From the NCBI GenBank assembly GCA_038253885.1, contig JBBSGP010000002.1:62001-126000 (forward strand): a stretch of 64,000 nucleotides of DNA. The letters run 5' to 3'. Below the pieces are notes generated by a model. That model was not told where the DNA came from and made no database searches. It was given only the letters and a program-made list of their open reading frames with translations. Origin of the DNA: JALZAQ01 sp038253885 (GTDB lineage Bacteria; Gemmatimonadota; Gemmatimonadetes; Gemmatimonadales; Gemmatimonadaceae). The position numbers and the translations under genes were made by a program. Below are positions 17,687 to 24,945 of the stretch, piece after piece. The first letter of the stretch is position 1, and each line of letters opens with the position of its first letter.

Positions 17687-20392
17687 CTACTCCCCGCGCA
17701 TCGCGACCGTCGGATCCACTCTTGCCGCCCGGCCGGCCGGGATGACACAGCCCAGCAGGGCGATCGCGAGAAGAAGGAGCGTGACGATGATGAAAGTCAG
17801 CGCATCCGTCCGACTCACTTCGAACAGCAGCTTCGCCATCACTTGCGTCGTCGCAGCGGCCAGCACGATCCCCACCGCGATGCCCGCGCCGGCTACGGTG
17901 AGCCCTTCGCCGACGATGAGGGTGTACACCTGACGCGTGCGCGCGCCGAGCGCGAGGCGGATGCCGATCTCCCGTGTACGGCAACCCACAGCGTACGCCG
18001 TTACACCGTAGATGCCGACGGCAGCGAGAACGAGTGCCAATGTCGCGAACAGGGAGAGGAGGGTGGTCCGGAACCTGTCCGCACCCACCGAGCTCTCGAC
18101 CAGATCGCGCACGGTGCGGACACGAGCCACAGCGAGATCGGGATCGAGCGAGCGGACCGCCGTACGTAACAATGCTGCCACGTCACCCTCACCCAATGGC
18201 GTGCGGACGACGACGGAAAAGCTACGCGTGAGTCCGGTCGAGAACTGAGCGAACGGGAGATACAGCGCAACCATCGCGCTATCCGCGACACCGGCGTATC
18301 GCACGTCTCCGACGACGCCGACGATCGTGTAGACGTTGGCGTCCCCCGGGCCGCCGATGTTGAGTCGCTGGCCGATGGCATCAACGTTCGGAAAATACTT
18401 GCGCGCCAGGGCATGGCTGATCATCACCGTCGCCGGGGCAGCGCTGTTGTCGCGGGCGTCGAACACGCGACCGGCGCGAAGAGGGATCCCAAATGCGGCG
18501 AAGTACTCTCCATCCACCGACAACGCCGCGGCGACCGGCGAGAACTCGCCTTCGGGCACCGGGCGGCTCGTGACGAAGAAGTCCGAAGTATTGCCGAATA
18601 CATCCGGAGGGAGACCGGTGGTCGCGCTCGGATGCTCCATGCCCGGAAGGGCCCGCATCTCCTCGAGGAGCCTGTCGTGAAAGGCGAGTATCTGCTCCGG
18701 CTTGATATAGCGACCCGTCGGTAGGGCGATCGACGCTGTCACGACGCCATCGGCGTGGACGCCGGTATCGACCGCCCGCAACTTGGCAAGGCTGCGGATG
18801 AGCAGCCCCGCGCTCACCAGGAGCACGAGTGACAGCGCGAATTCCGACGCGACGAGTGTGTTCCGCAGGCGTCGACGCGACCGGGCGTCGGTTCCCCCCC
18901 GCGCCGACTCGCGCATCGAGCCGCTCGCCCTTGCCGGGGCGCCGAGCAACGCGGGAGCGAGCCCGAACAACAACACACTCCCCATTGCTGCGCCAGCTGC
19001 GAGCGCCAAGACGCGACCGTCCACGCCGACATTCAGATCGCGCAACATCGGTAAGTTGTCGGGCGCGCTGGCGATCAGGACTCGCACGCCCCAGAGGGCC
19101 AACAGCACCCCGATTGCTCCGCCGAGCACCGCCAGGAGGGCGCTCTCGGTGAGAAGCTGTCGCACCAGCACCATGCGACTGGCGCCGAGGGCAGTCCGGA
19201 CGGCGATCTCCTGCTCGCGACTCGTGGCTCGCGCGAACAGGAGGTTCGTCAGGTTCAGGCAGGCGATGAGCAGCACGAGAACCACCGCACCCATCAAGAT
19301 CAGCAGCGCGCGTCGCAGTCCGCCCGAGTACTGCTCGGAGAGCGGCGTCGCGACGTACGTCCAGTGTGCGGGACCACCGGGGAAGCGGCTCCGAATCCCG
19401 GCGGCGATCTGGTCGAATGTCGTCTGCCGCTGGCCAGCATTCACGCTGGGGCGCATCCGACCGATGGCCGCCCAGCCGAACGGTCCTCGGCGCGTTGGCG
19501 TCGAGAAGCTGTCATTGATCCAGAATTCCGCGCGGTCGCCGCGAGGAAACCACACCGACGGGGGCATCACGCCGATGACGCTCACTGGCCGTCCCTGGAT
19601 GTTGAGCTGCTTGCCGACGATGCCCGCGTCGCCTCCCAGCCTCCGCTGCCAGAAGCCATGGCTGAGCACGACGGTAGGTGGGGCACCCTCAGCATCGTCT
19701 CCCCCCTGGAACGTGCGCCCCAACAACGGACGCACTCCGAGCGTCTTGAAGAAATCGGCGCTCACGACTGTGCCGAAGACGCGTTCCGCGCGATCGCCGG
19801 AGACGAACGAGAAGCCGTCGCTCGACGTCTGGTACGTCGCGATCGACGAGAGAGCTCGGCCGTCGTCGCGGATCGCCAGGAAATCGGCAGCCGAGAACGA
19901 CAGTCGACCGGCGGCCGCCTTACCATACGTTCCGTAGAGACGAACGAGCTGCTCCGGCTCCGGGAACGGAAGCGGTCGCAGGAGCACCCCGTCGAGCACG
20001 CTGAACATCGCCGTTGTCGCACCGATGCCGAGGGCCAGGGTGAGCGTCGCGACGGCGGTGAATCCCGGGGCCTTCCTCAGCGCGCGCGCACCATAGCGCA
20101 CGTCACGCCAGAGGCCGCCGATGAGCGTCGAGACGGTCCGTGTCTCGACGGGCTCGTGAGCTCTCTCGTCCACGCGCTGTTGCGAGTCGGCGAGTCCTCG
20201 AGACAGGGGTTCGCGCGCCAGCTCCTCGCGAAGCTGCCGCCGGGTTTCGGCGTCGCTGTGCCCGCGGGCGCGCAGGTCGGTGTAGCGATCCTCCAGATGT
20301 TGGGCGAGCTCCTCCGTGATCTCGTGCTCGCGTGGCGCGCTCAGGCGCAGGGGGAGGAGACGCGCCCGGATCTCATCGCGCCAGTCAGGCAT
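17687..20392 (-). CDS. ADOP-type ABC transporter permease (duplicated MacB/FtsX permease)
   Basis: 901 residues. The N-terminal 80 residues are a soluble helical region typical of this family (WRDEIRARL, EHEITEELAQHLEDRY), followed by two consecutive MacB-PCD plus FtsX units. The first membrane helix is near GFTAVATLTLALGIGATTAMF, three helices lie near 375-500, and the second unit ends with YGVTAYAVGCRTREIGIRLALGA and IPAGRAARVDPTVAMRGE. This is the acidobacterial duplicated orphan permease pattern: a permease pair in one chain with no ATPase gene next to it. Substrates are unknown; MacB-type permeases act in mechanotransmission or export rather than classical import. The start overlaps the last 8 bases of the PadR gene, so both are co-regulated. 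Confidence 0.9.
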   Translation of the reverse strand: MPDWRDEIRARLLPLRLSAPREHEITEELAQHLEDRYTDLRARGHSDAETRRQLREELAREPLSRGLADSQQRVDERAHEPVETRTVSTLIGGLWRDVRYGARALRKAPGFTAVATLTLALGIGATTAMFSVLDGVLLRPLPFPEPEQLVRLYGTYGKAAAGRLSFSAADFLAIRDDGRALSSIATYQTSSDGFSFVSGDRAERVFGTVVSADFFKTLGVRPLLGRTFQGGDDAEGAPPTVVLSHGFWQRRLGGDAGIVGKQLNIQGRPVSVIGVMPPSVWFPRGDRAEFWINDSFSTPTRRGPFGWAAIGRMRPSVNAGQRQTTFDQIAAGIRSRFPGGPAHWTYVATPLSEQYSGGLRRALLILMGAVVLVLLIACLNLTNLLFARATSREQEIAVRTALGASRMVLVRQLLTESALLAVLGGAIGVLLALWGVRVLIASAPDNLPMLRDLNVGVDGRVLALAAGAAMGSVLLFGLAPALLGAPARASGSMRESARGGTDARSRRRLRNTLVASEFALSLVLLVSAGLLIRSLAKLRAVDTGVHADGVVTASIALPTGRYIKPEQILAFHDRLLEEMRALPGMEHPSATTGLPPDVFGNTSDFFVTSRPVPEGEFSPVAAALSVDGEYFAAFGIPLRAGRVFDARDNSAAPATVMISHALARKYFPNVDAIGQRLNIGGPGDANVYTIVGVVGDVRYAGVADSAMVALYLPFAQFSTGLTRSFSVVVRTPLGEGDVAALLRTAVRSLDPDLAVARVRTVRDLVESSVGADRFRTTLLSLFATLALVLAAVGIYGVTAYAVGCRTREIGIRLALGARTRQVYTLIVGEGLTVAGAGIAVGIVLAAATTQVMAKLLFEVSRTDALTFIIVTLLLLAIALLGCVIPAGRAARVDPTVAMRGE

Positions 20393-20717
20393 GCGTCACC
20401 CCGGCGACCTGGCCGATCGCCCGAACGAACTCGAGCCAGCTCGCGCGCTGTTCCCCGACGATCCCGCGACCGGTGGGAGTGATGCTGTAGTAGCGACGTC
20501 GTCGCTGGCCGGCCTTCTCGACCCACTTACCGCGGATCCAGCCCCGTTTCTCCATGCGGTACAACAGCGGGTAGAGCGACGACACCTGGAACTGCACAAC
20601 GCCGCCGGAGCGGGATTCGATCAGCTTGCTGATCTCGTACCCGTGCCGCGACTCGTGCTGCAGCAGGGACAGGATGAGGAACTCGGCGCTCCCCTTCTTG
20701 AGGTCGGTGGTTCGCAT
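20385..20717 (-). CDS. PadR-family transcriptional repressor
   Basis: 110 residues, the short single-domain PadR form. A winged helix spans about residues 10-85 (FLILSLLQHESRHGYEISKLIE, SSLYPLLYRMEKRGWIRGKW), followed by a wing GQRRRRYYSITPTGRGIV and a C-terminal dimerisation helix. PadR proteins usually repress the gene they are coupled to; here the reading frame overlaps the ADOP permease start by 8 bases. An AT-rich inverted repeat lies immediately upstream of the ATG (20721-20745), the obvious autoregulatory operator. The effector is unknown. Confidence 0.92.
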   Translation of the reverse strand: MRTTDLKKGSAEFLILSLLQHESRHGYEISKLIESRSGGVVQFQVSSLYPLLYRMEKRGWIRGKWVEKAGQRRRRYYSITPTGRGIVGEQRASWLEFVRAIGQVAGVTHA

Positions 20718-20720
20718 GCG

Positions 20721-20745
20721 CCATATATATGAGTCCGATATATGG
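20721..20745 (-). promoter_or_regulatory. Putative PadR operator overlapping promoter
   Basis: An 8-base inverted repeat CCATATAT ... ATATATGG with a 9-base spacer starts 3 bases upstream of the PadR ATG. It is a conspicuous AT island in GC-rich DNA and can also supply a -10 element, so bound PadR would block transcription of padR and the permease. Binding is inferred from position and symmetry. Confidence 0.6.
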
Positions 20746-20795
20746 TGCGCAAGTAGCTCGAGCTCGGGGCCGGACGCATGCGCGGTGCCCGCACG

Positions 20796-21659
20796 CTACG
20801 GCTGTCGGCGCTGCCAGACCCGGCTGGGGATCTGCGCGGCCAGATAGCCGGCACCCGTTCCGACGGCCGCGCCGACCAGAACGTCGCTCAGCCAGTGGTG
20901 GCGCTGATAGACACGTCCGACACCGACCGCGGTGGCGATCGAGAAGCTGACGGCCGCGATCGCGTCCGCGTGAGGGTCGTTCGTGCGCTGCGCGGTGAAG
21001 GACGACGCGGCGGCGATGGCGAACATCGCCATCGCGTGCTCCGAGAAGAACGACGTGTTGTGCGCGACGCCCCATCCCCCGAAGCACGACGTCGTCGTAT
21101 CGCTCATCGACCGGAGCGAAACCGTTTCCGGGCCCAGGTCCGTGCAGGGGCGTGCGCGATGCACGAAGTGCTTCGCGGCCCGTGACACCGCGAACCCGAG
21201 CGCGAGCGCCGCCGTTGACGACCCACCATACACGGCCGCGGCGTCCCGGCGCTCGGCCAGCGCATCGCCCCAGACGACCGGAGCCGCGGCCACGGCGGCA
21301 AACGGCGTCCAGTACGCGATCGGAGCGCCCCTGCGAAGTAGCGCGTTGCCCGGATCGTGATGACGCGCGAACCGATCGGTAGCGGCATCCGCGCGGAAAA
21401 CGAACCGCTCACCGGCGCGGGCCGCCACTACGCTCCACTGAAGAAGCCGTGTCAACGGCGCACCCGGTGGACGAGATACGGTACCGCGAGCGGAGTCGAG
21501 TACGGTGGTTGAGTCCGAGCGCGGTGGATGACGGCGCGCCGAATCAGCGCGAACGCTCATCTGCGCGGCGACCGCGACTGGGCGGATACCCGTTGCAGCG
21601 ACAGCGCCCGCGAGCACCAGGGCACACCGACCGGTTCGGCACGACGACCACAGAATCAT
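20796..21659 (-). CDS. Secreted or membrane PAP2-family phosphatase
   Basis: 287 residues with a signal peptide of about 35 residues ending AVAAQ. The PAP2 phosphatase signature is present in its three parts: KHFVHRARP (K-x6-R-P), SEHAMAMF in place of the usual PSGH, and GRVYQRHHWLSDVLVG (R-x5-H-x3-D). The nucleophilic His is in the third part and the proton donor His in the second. Members dephosphorylate lipid phosphates or undecaprenyl pyrophosphate at the periplasmic face. I use the ATG at 21659, which gives the signal peptide; the upstream in-frame extension overlaps the nitrilase gene. It lies 46 bases behind nitrilase on the same strand. Confidence 0.82.
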   Translation of the reverse strand: MILWSSCRTGRCALVLAGAVAATGIRPVAVAAQMSVRADSARRHPPRSDSTTVLDSARGTVSRPPGAPLTRLLQWSVVAARAGERFVFRADAATDRFARHHDPGNALLRRGAPIAYWTPFAAVAAAPVVWGDALAERRDAAAVYGGSSTAALALGFAVSRAAKHFVHRARPCTDLGPETVSLRSMSDTTTSCFGGWGVAHNTSFFSEHAMAMFAIAAASSFTAQRTNDPHADAIAAVSFSIATAVGVGRVYQRHHWLSDVLVGAAVGTGAGYLAAQIPSRVWQRRQP

Positions 21660-21705
21660 CCGTGAACAATAGCGACACGCGATCGGAAGACTACCGGGCT
21701 GCGGG

Positions 21706-22728
21706 TTACGGTCGGGCCACGCTGCCCTCGCCGGCATTCGTAACTGTCGCGGCGGCCCGTACACGGAACTCGAAGATGTCTGGGCGCCCGTAGTGCCCCG
21801 CCACGTCGAGCGACATGCGCTCCTCGCGCACGCGCCCGAGCTCGATGTCGGCTACGATCAGTGCGGGCTCGTCAAACACCGGGCCGGCGACATAGGCCCC
21901 ATCGGGCCCGATGATCGCGCTCCCACCGCGCAGCACCCGCTGGTCGGCGCTCGACACCCGGCTCGGATGCCATTCCAGCTCCGGCGGTAATGACGACGCG
22001 CGCATGAGCGAACCCGCAGCGAGCACGAAGCAGCGTCCTTCAAACGCGTACTGCCGACTGGCGACCTGATGCATCTCGTGCACAGTCGGCCAGAGCGCCA
22101 CGTGCACATCTTCACCCGCGTCATGCAGTGCTTGCCGCGCAAGCGGCATCCAGTGCTCCCAGCACACGAGCGCACCGACACGCCCCGCCGGTGTCGCGAC
22201 GGCGCGCAGTCCCGTCGCGTCGCCCGGTCCCCAGAGCAGGCGCTCCGTATAGGTCGGCACGAGCTTGCGATGCCGATTGAGGAGCACGCCGTCGGCGCCG
22301 AACGTGAGGATCGTATTGTACAGCGTGCCCTGCCCTTTGCCCTCGTTCACGCGCTCCACGACGCCAATGACCAACGTGGTGTTGGTGTCGCGAGCCAGCA
22401 TCGACAGCGTCGATGCCGCGGCACTCGGCAGGGCTACGCTCTCCTCCACCAGGCGACGGAAGACGGTCTTCACCGGCGCGTGATCCCACAGCGCGACGTC
22501 GCGGCACACGTCGAGCCACGCGGGGTACCCAGGCAGCCACGTCTCCGGAAAGACGACTAGCGATGCGCCGCGCGTGGCCGCGTCGTGCGTCAGCGCCACG
22601 GTGCGGTCGAGTCCTGCCGCAAGCGTCGGTGCGACCTCCGCCTGCACGACCGCGACGCGCACACGTTCCGGCGTGCTCGCGACATGTTCAACGAGCGATG
22701 CGACTGGAGAGGCTTCGGAAGCCGTCAT
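21706..22728 (-). CDS. Nitrilase (carbon-nitrogen hydrolase family)
   Basis: 340 residues, typical of branch 1 nitrilases. The catalytic triad is intact: E62 in VVFPETWLPGYP, K155 in NRHRKLVPTYTERLLWGPGD, and nucleophile C189 in ALVCWEHWMPLAR. The C-W-E-H-W-M-P-L sequence around the cysteine is the one seen in true nitrilases that convert organic nitriles to carboxylic acids and ammonia. The N-terminal 22 residues before VRVAVVQAEVAP are non-conserved. It lies 39 bases after the deiodinase-like gene and just before the PAP2 gene. The substrate (aliphatic, aryl or cyanide) cannot be read from the sequence. Confidence 0.9.
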   Translation of the reverse strand: MTASEASPVASLVEHVASTPERVRVAVVQAEVAPTLAAGLDRTVALTHDAATRGASLVVFPETWLPGYPAWLDVCRDVALWDHAPVKTVFRRLVEESVALPSAAASTLSMLARDTNTTLVIGVVERVNEGKGQGTLYNTILTFGADGVLLNRHRKLVPTYTERLLWGPGDATGLRAVATPAGRVGALVCWEHWMPLARQALHDAGEDVHVALWPTVHEMHQVASRQYAFEGRCFVLAAGSLMRASSLPPELEWHPSRVSSADQRVLRGGSAIIGPDGAYVAGPVFDEPALIVADIELGRVREERMSLDVAGHYGRPDIFEFRVRAAATVTNAGEGSVARP

Positions 22729-22767
22729 GCGACGAATCTAGTGGGACGCGTGATGGCCCGCGGATCG

Positions 22768-23475
22768 CTACCGCCAGACGGCGATCTCATCGAGCGCCTT
22801 GCGCCTGAGAACCGGCACGAGCGCTCCCTCGGCCGGGAACCCTACCGGCATCACCAGCATCGCGCGCTCGTTGATCGGGCGCTCCAGGAGTTCGCGCAGA
22901 AATCGCATCGGGTTCGGCGTGTGCGTGAGCGTCACGAGTCCCATTTGATGGATCGCGGCAATGAACAGTCCGGCGGCGATACCGCAGGACTCCTCGGTAT
23001 AGAAGTACGTCCGCTTTTCGCCGTCGGCTGTGAGGCCGTACGCCTGGCGAAACAGCACGACCACCCACGGCGCATCGGTCAGGTGGGGCTTGTGCTCATC
23101 GGTCCCCAGCGGGAGCACTGCCTCCAACCACTCGCGCGACGCTTTCCCATGATAGAACTCGTGCTCCTCGCCTTCGGCGGCTTCACGGATCCGGCACTTC
23201 AGCTCCTGATCCGAGACGGCGATGAACGTCCAGGGCTGCTGGTGCGCCCCGCTCGGGGCGGTTCCCGCCGTGCGGATCGCCAGTTCGATGAGCTCTCGCG
23301 GCACCGGATCCGACGCGAAGTGACGGGTCGTCCGGCGGCAATTCATCGTGTGATAGAACGCCGCCGCTTGCGCACGCGACTCGTCGAGGCCACGACGTGA
23401 AAAGTCCAGAGGTACGAATGGATGCGTTTTTCCATCGGGCCGGGTCTGGTCCGGCCGTACGCCTGACTCTCCCAT
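22768..23475 (-). CDS. Nitroreductase-family flavoprotein, iodotyrosine deiodinase-like
   Basis: 235 residues. FMN-site segments are RRTTRHF (47-53), TAPSGAHQQPWTFIAV (72-87) and the C-terminal GFPAEGA. The insertion typical of iodotyrosine deiodinase is present: EEHEFYHGKASREW followed by TDEHKPHLTDAPWVVVLF. E104, Y108 and K129 have the same spacing (4 and 21) as the Glu157/Tyr161/Lys182 set that clamps the amino-acid part of halotyrosine in the human enzyme. Bacterial homologues catalyse reductive dehalogenation of halotyrosines with FMN. A generic nitroreductase role is the alternative. It lies 41 bases after the AhpD-like gene and 39 bases before nitrilase, so probably in one operon. Confidence 0.82.
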   Translation of the reverse strand: MGESGVRPDQTRPDGKTHPFVPLDFSRRGLDESRAQAAAFYHTMNCRRTTRHFASDPVPRELIELAIRTAGTAPSGAHQQPWTFIAVSDQELKCRIREAAEGEEHEFYHGKASREWLEAVLPLGTDEHKPHLTDAPWVVVLFRQAYGLTADGEKRTYFYTEESCGIAAGLFIAAIHQMGLVTLTHTPNPMRFLRELLERPINERAMLVMPVGFPAEGALVPVLRRKALDEIAVWR

Positions 23476-23516
23476 AGAAGATCTATCCTCGACAGTCTAT
23501 TGGTAGCGCTCACGGG

Positions 23517-24062
23517 TCACACGACCGGTCCGCTCTCAAGCTCGACCCCGAGCCCGTCCGCGATCCTGTTCACGAACGCATAGTACGCAACGATCGCGCA
23601 GGCATCGTGGACGGCCAGCTCGGTGAATCCCGCGCGGGCGAGCGCCTCGACGTCGGACGCCGCGACGGCGCCCGGTGCCAATGTCAGTTTCGCAGCGTAG
23701 TCGAGCAGTGCGTGGTCCGCCGGGCTCAGCGCCGGCGAGGAGACTCGTTCGGCGGTCAACGCGCCGAGTAGCTCGCTCACGTGCTGCTCGGATGTCCCCT
23801 CGGCGATCAGCGCAAGACGGAGTCCCGCTCCGTGATGGTGCAGTCAATAGTGGCAGTTGTTGAGCGCCGATACGCGAACCGCGAGGAGCTCGCGTTGCCG
23901 CCGGGACAGGGGTCCCGGCCGGTGCATGAGCTCGCGGTACAGCTCGTAGTGCCAGCGCATCACCGCAAGGTGGACGCCGTGAATTCGGAGGATGTTGTCG
24001 GAATCGGGGACCCGATCCTCCGGTGGAACCTCGGCATCGCGTAAGTATCGAATGAACGCCAT
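23517..24062 (-). CDS. AhpD-family (CMD-like) peroxidase-related protein with in-frame TGA, probable selenoprotein
   Basis: A 182-codon frame starting at ATG 24062 (GGAG five bases upstream) and ending at 23517, interrupted only by TGA at 23844-23846. Read through, it gives a 181-residue protein matching the AhpD-like uncharacterised peroxidase-related family from end to end: DNILRIHG and MRWHYELYRELMH, then SALNNCHY-U-LHHHGAGL, ending AYYAFVNRIADGLGVELE. The TGA is codon 73. E58, C70, position 73 and H77 have the spacing of Mycobacterium AhpD Glu118, Cys130, Cys133, His137, so the TGA replaces the nucleophilic second cysteine of CxxC. A hairpin follows it (23817-23833). No frameshift or further stop occurs. 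A recent Cys-to-stop mutation is the alternative. First gene of the run with the deiodinase-like gene and nitrilase. Confidence 0.8.
23817..23833 (-). promoter_or_regulatory. Putative bacterial SECIS hairpin after the in-frame TGA
   Basis: In the mRNA, 10 bases after UGA, ACGGAG pairs perfectly with CUCCGU across a five-base loop CGGGA. The apical loop starts 16 bases after the UGA and has G at its second position, within the loose bacterial SECIS model (short stem, G early in a small loop, about 16-37 bases from UGA). Below the stem a two-by-two mismatch precedes two more pairs. SelB binding is inferred. Confidence 0.6.
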
Positions 24063-24326
24063 CGAGTCTCCGGTGCGGGCACGCTAGGTCGCCGACGGCG
24101 CCCGGCCGGCGCGGATGCTGCGCGGTGGCTCCACCGGCGCACACTTTGGGCCAGAGGAGCGCCACGTTCAGCTCCGAAGGTGCTGCTCCGCGACGCGGAG
24201 GCGTTCGACGGTGGATCGCGCGGTCGGCGGGCTCCCGGACGTGCGCGAGAGGCCGCACGCTGGACCGCCGTACCTGGCATGATGCATGCTCGGCGGTGGA
24301 GTGTTCTCAGACCCCGGAGTGATCGC

Positions 24327-24512
24327 ATGGCTCGGAAGCAGGAGAACGACAAGATCGACGCGCCACCGGCGAAGCAGTCGCGCCGGCCGACACACGACGA
24401 CCTCGCGAAGGGTAATCCGCCGCGCACTACCAAAGGGGGCATTACCGCGCCGAAATTCGGATCCGCGGGGAGCGGTGGCGCAGAATTGGAGCCGGGCCCG
24501 GAACGCGACTGA
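24327..24512 (+). CDS. Small basic hypothetical protein
   Basis: 61 residues, MARKQENDKIDAPPAKQSRR onward, hydrophilic and rich in Lys, Arg, Pro and Gly, with no predicted membrane segment and probably disordered. GGAG lies seven bases before the ATG, which is good support for translation. I recognise no family. It lies divergently from the AhpD-like gene, with 264 bases between them holding no other gene I can support. Confidence 0.45.
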   Translation: MARKQENDKIDAPPAKQSRRPTHDDLAKGNPPRTTKGGITAPKFGSAGSGGAELEPGPERD

Positions 24513-24945
24513 GCCGGACCGCGCGCGGCTGCTGGTGTTCGCCGGGCCCTCGACGCGAGGGGCAGCGCTGGCAGCTCTTAGCGCGCCCCGCCTCGCCCCT
24601 GGAGCACGATCGACGTTTGGGGCAGAACGGGAGATCAGGATATTTGACTAGTCAAGTCATTGACTGGCCGATCCGCGTCGCGCAATCCTCCCGGCTTAGG
24701 CGTGCTTCGGCTCGCCAATAGCGGCCAGCCGCGAAGAGCAGCGAAGGCGCCGGAGTACTTCCACGAGGTGGGCTTACTCGCTCACCGACCGGTCGACGAC
24801 GATGGAAACATCGCGCGATCGTCATCGTGGGAAGGCCAGCTGCTCCTGCACCTCGCAGAAATCCGCACGACGTTGAGCTGCTGGAGCGTGATGCGATGCG
24901 GAGGCACGATTGAGCGCCAGGGAGGCGCTACCGGTGTGCGATGTC
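24513..24945. other. Intergenic region without a supported gene
   Basis: 433 bases between the small hypothetical gene and the 3' end of nrdJ. Open frames here have no recognisable protein features. The notable element is a TTGACT/AGTCAA cluster at 24644-24668 in otherwise GC-rich sequence. Confidence 0.5.
24644..24655. promoter_or_regulatory. Perfect palindrome TTGACTAGTCAA with an extra half-site, orphan operator
   Basis: A perfect 12-base palindrome followed after a few bases by another TTGACT half-site (24661-24666). Its shape resembles operators of MarR-family dimers. No regulator gene is adjacent and no clear gene starts just downstream, so the role is unknown. Confidence 0.4.

Noticed and set aside
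23844..23846. Reading the AhpD-like gene as two separate genes or a pseudogene
   Set aside because: Both halves are in the same frame, fit one family without gap, keep every other catalytic residue and show no additional damage; the TGA is at the one codon where Sec would be expected. Pseudogene remains the fallback.
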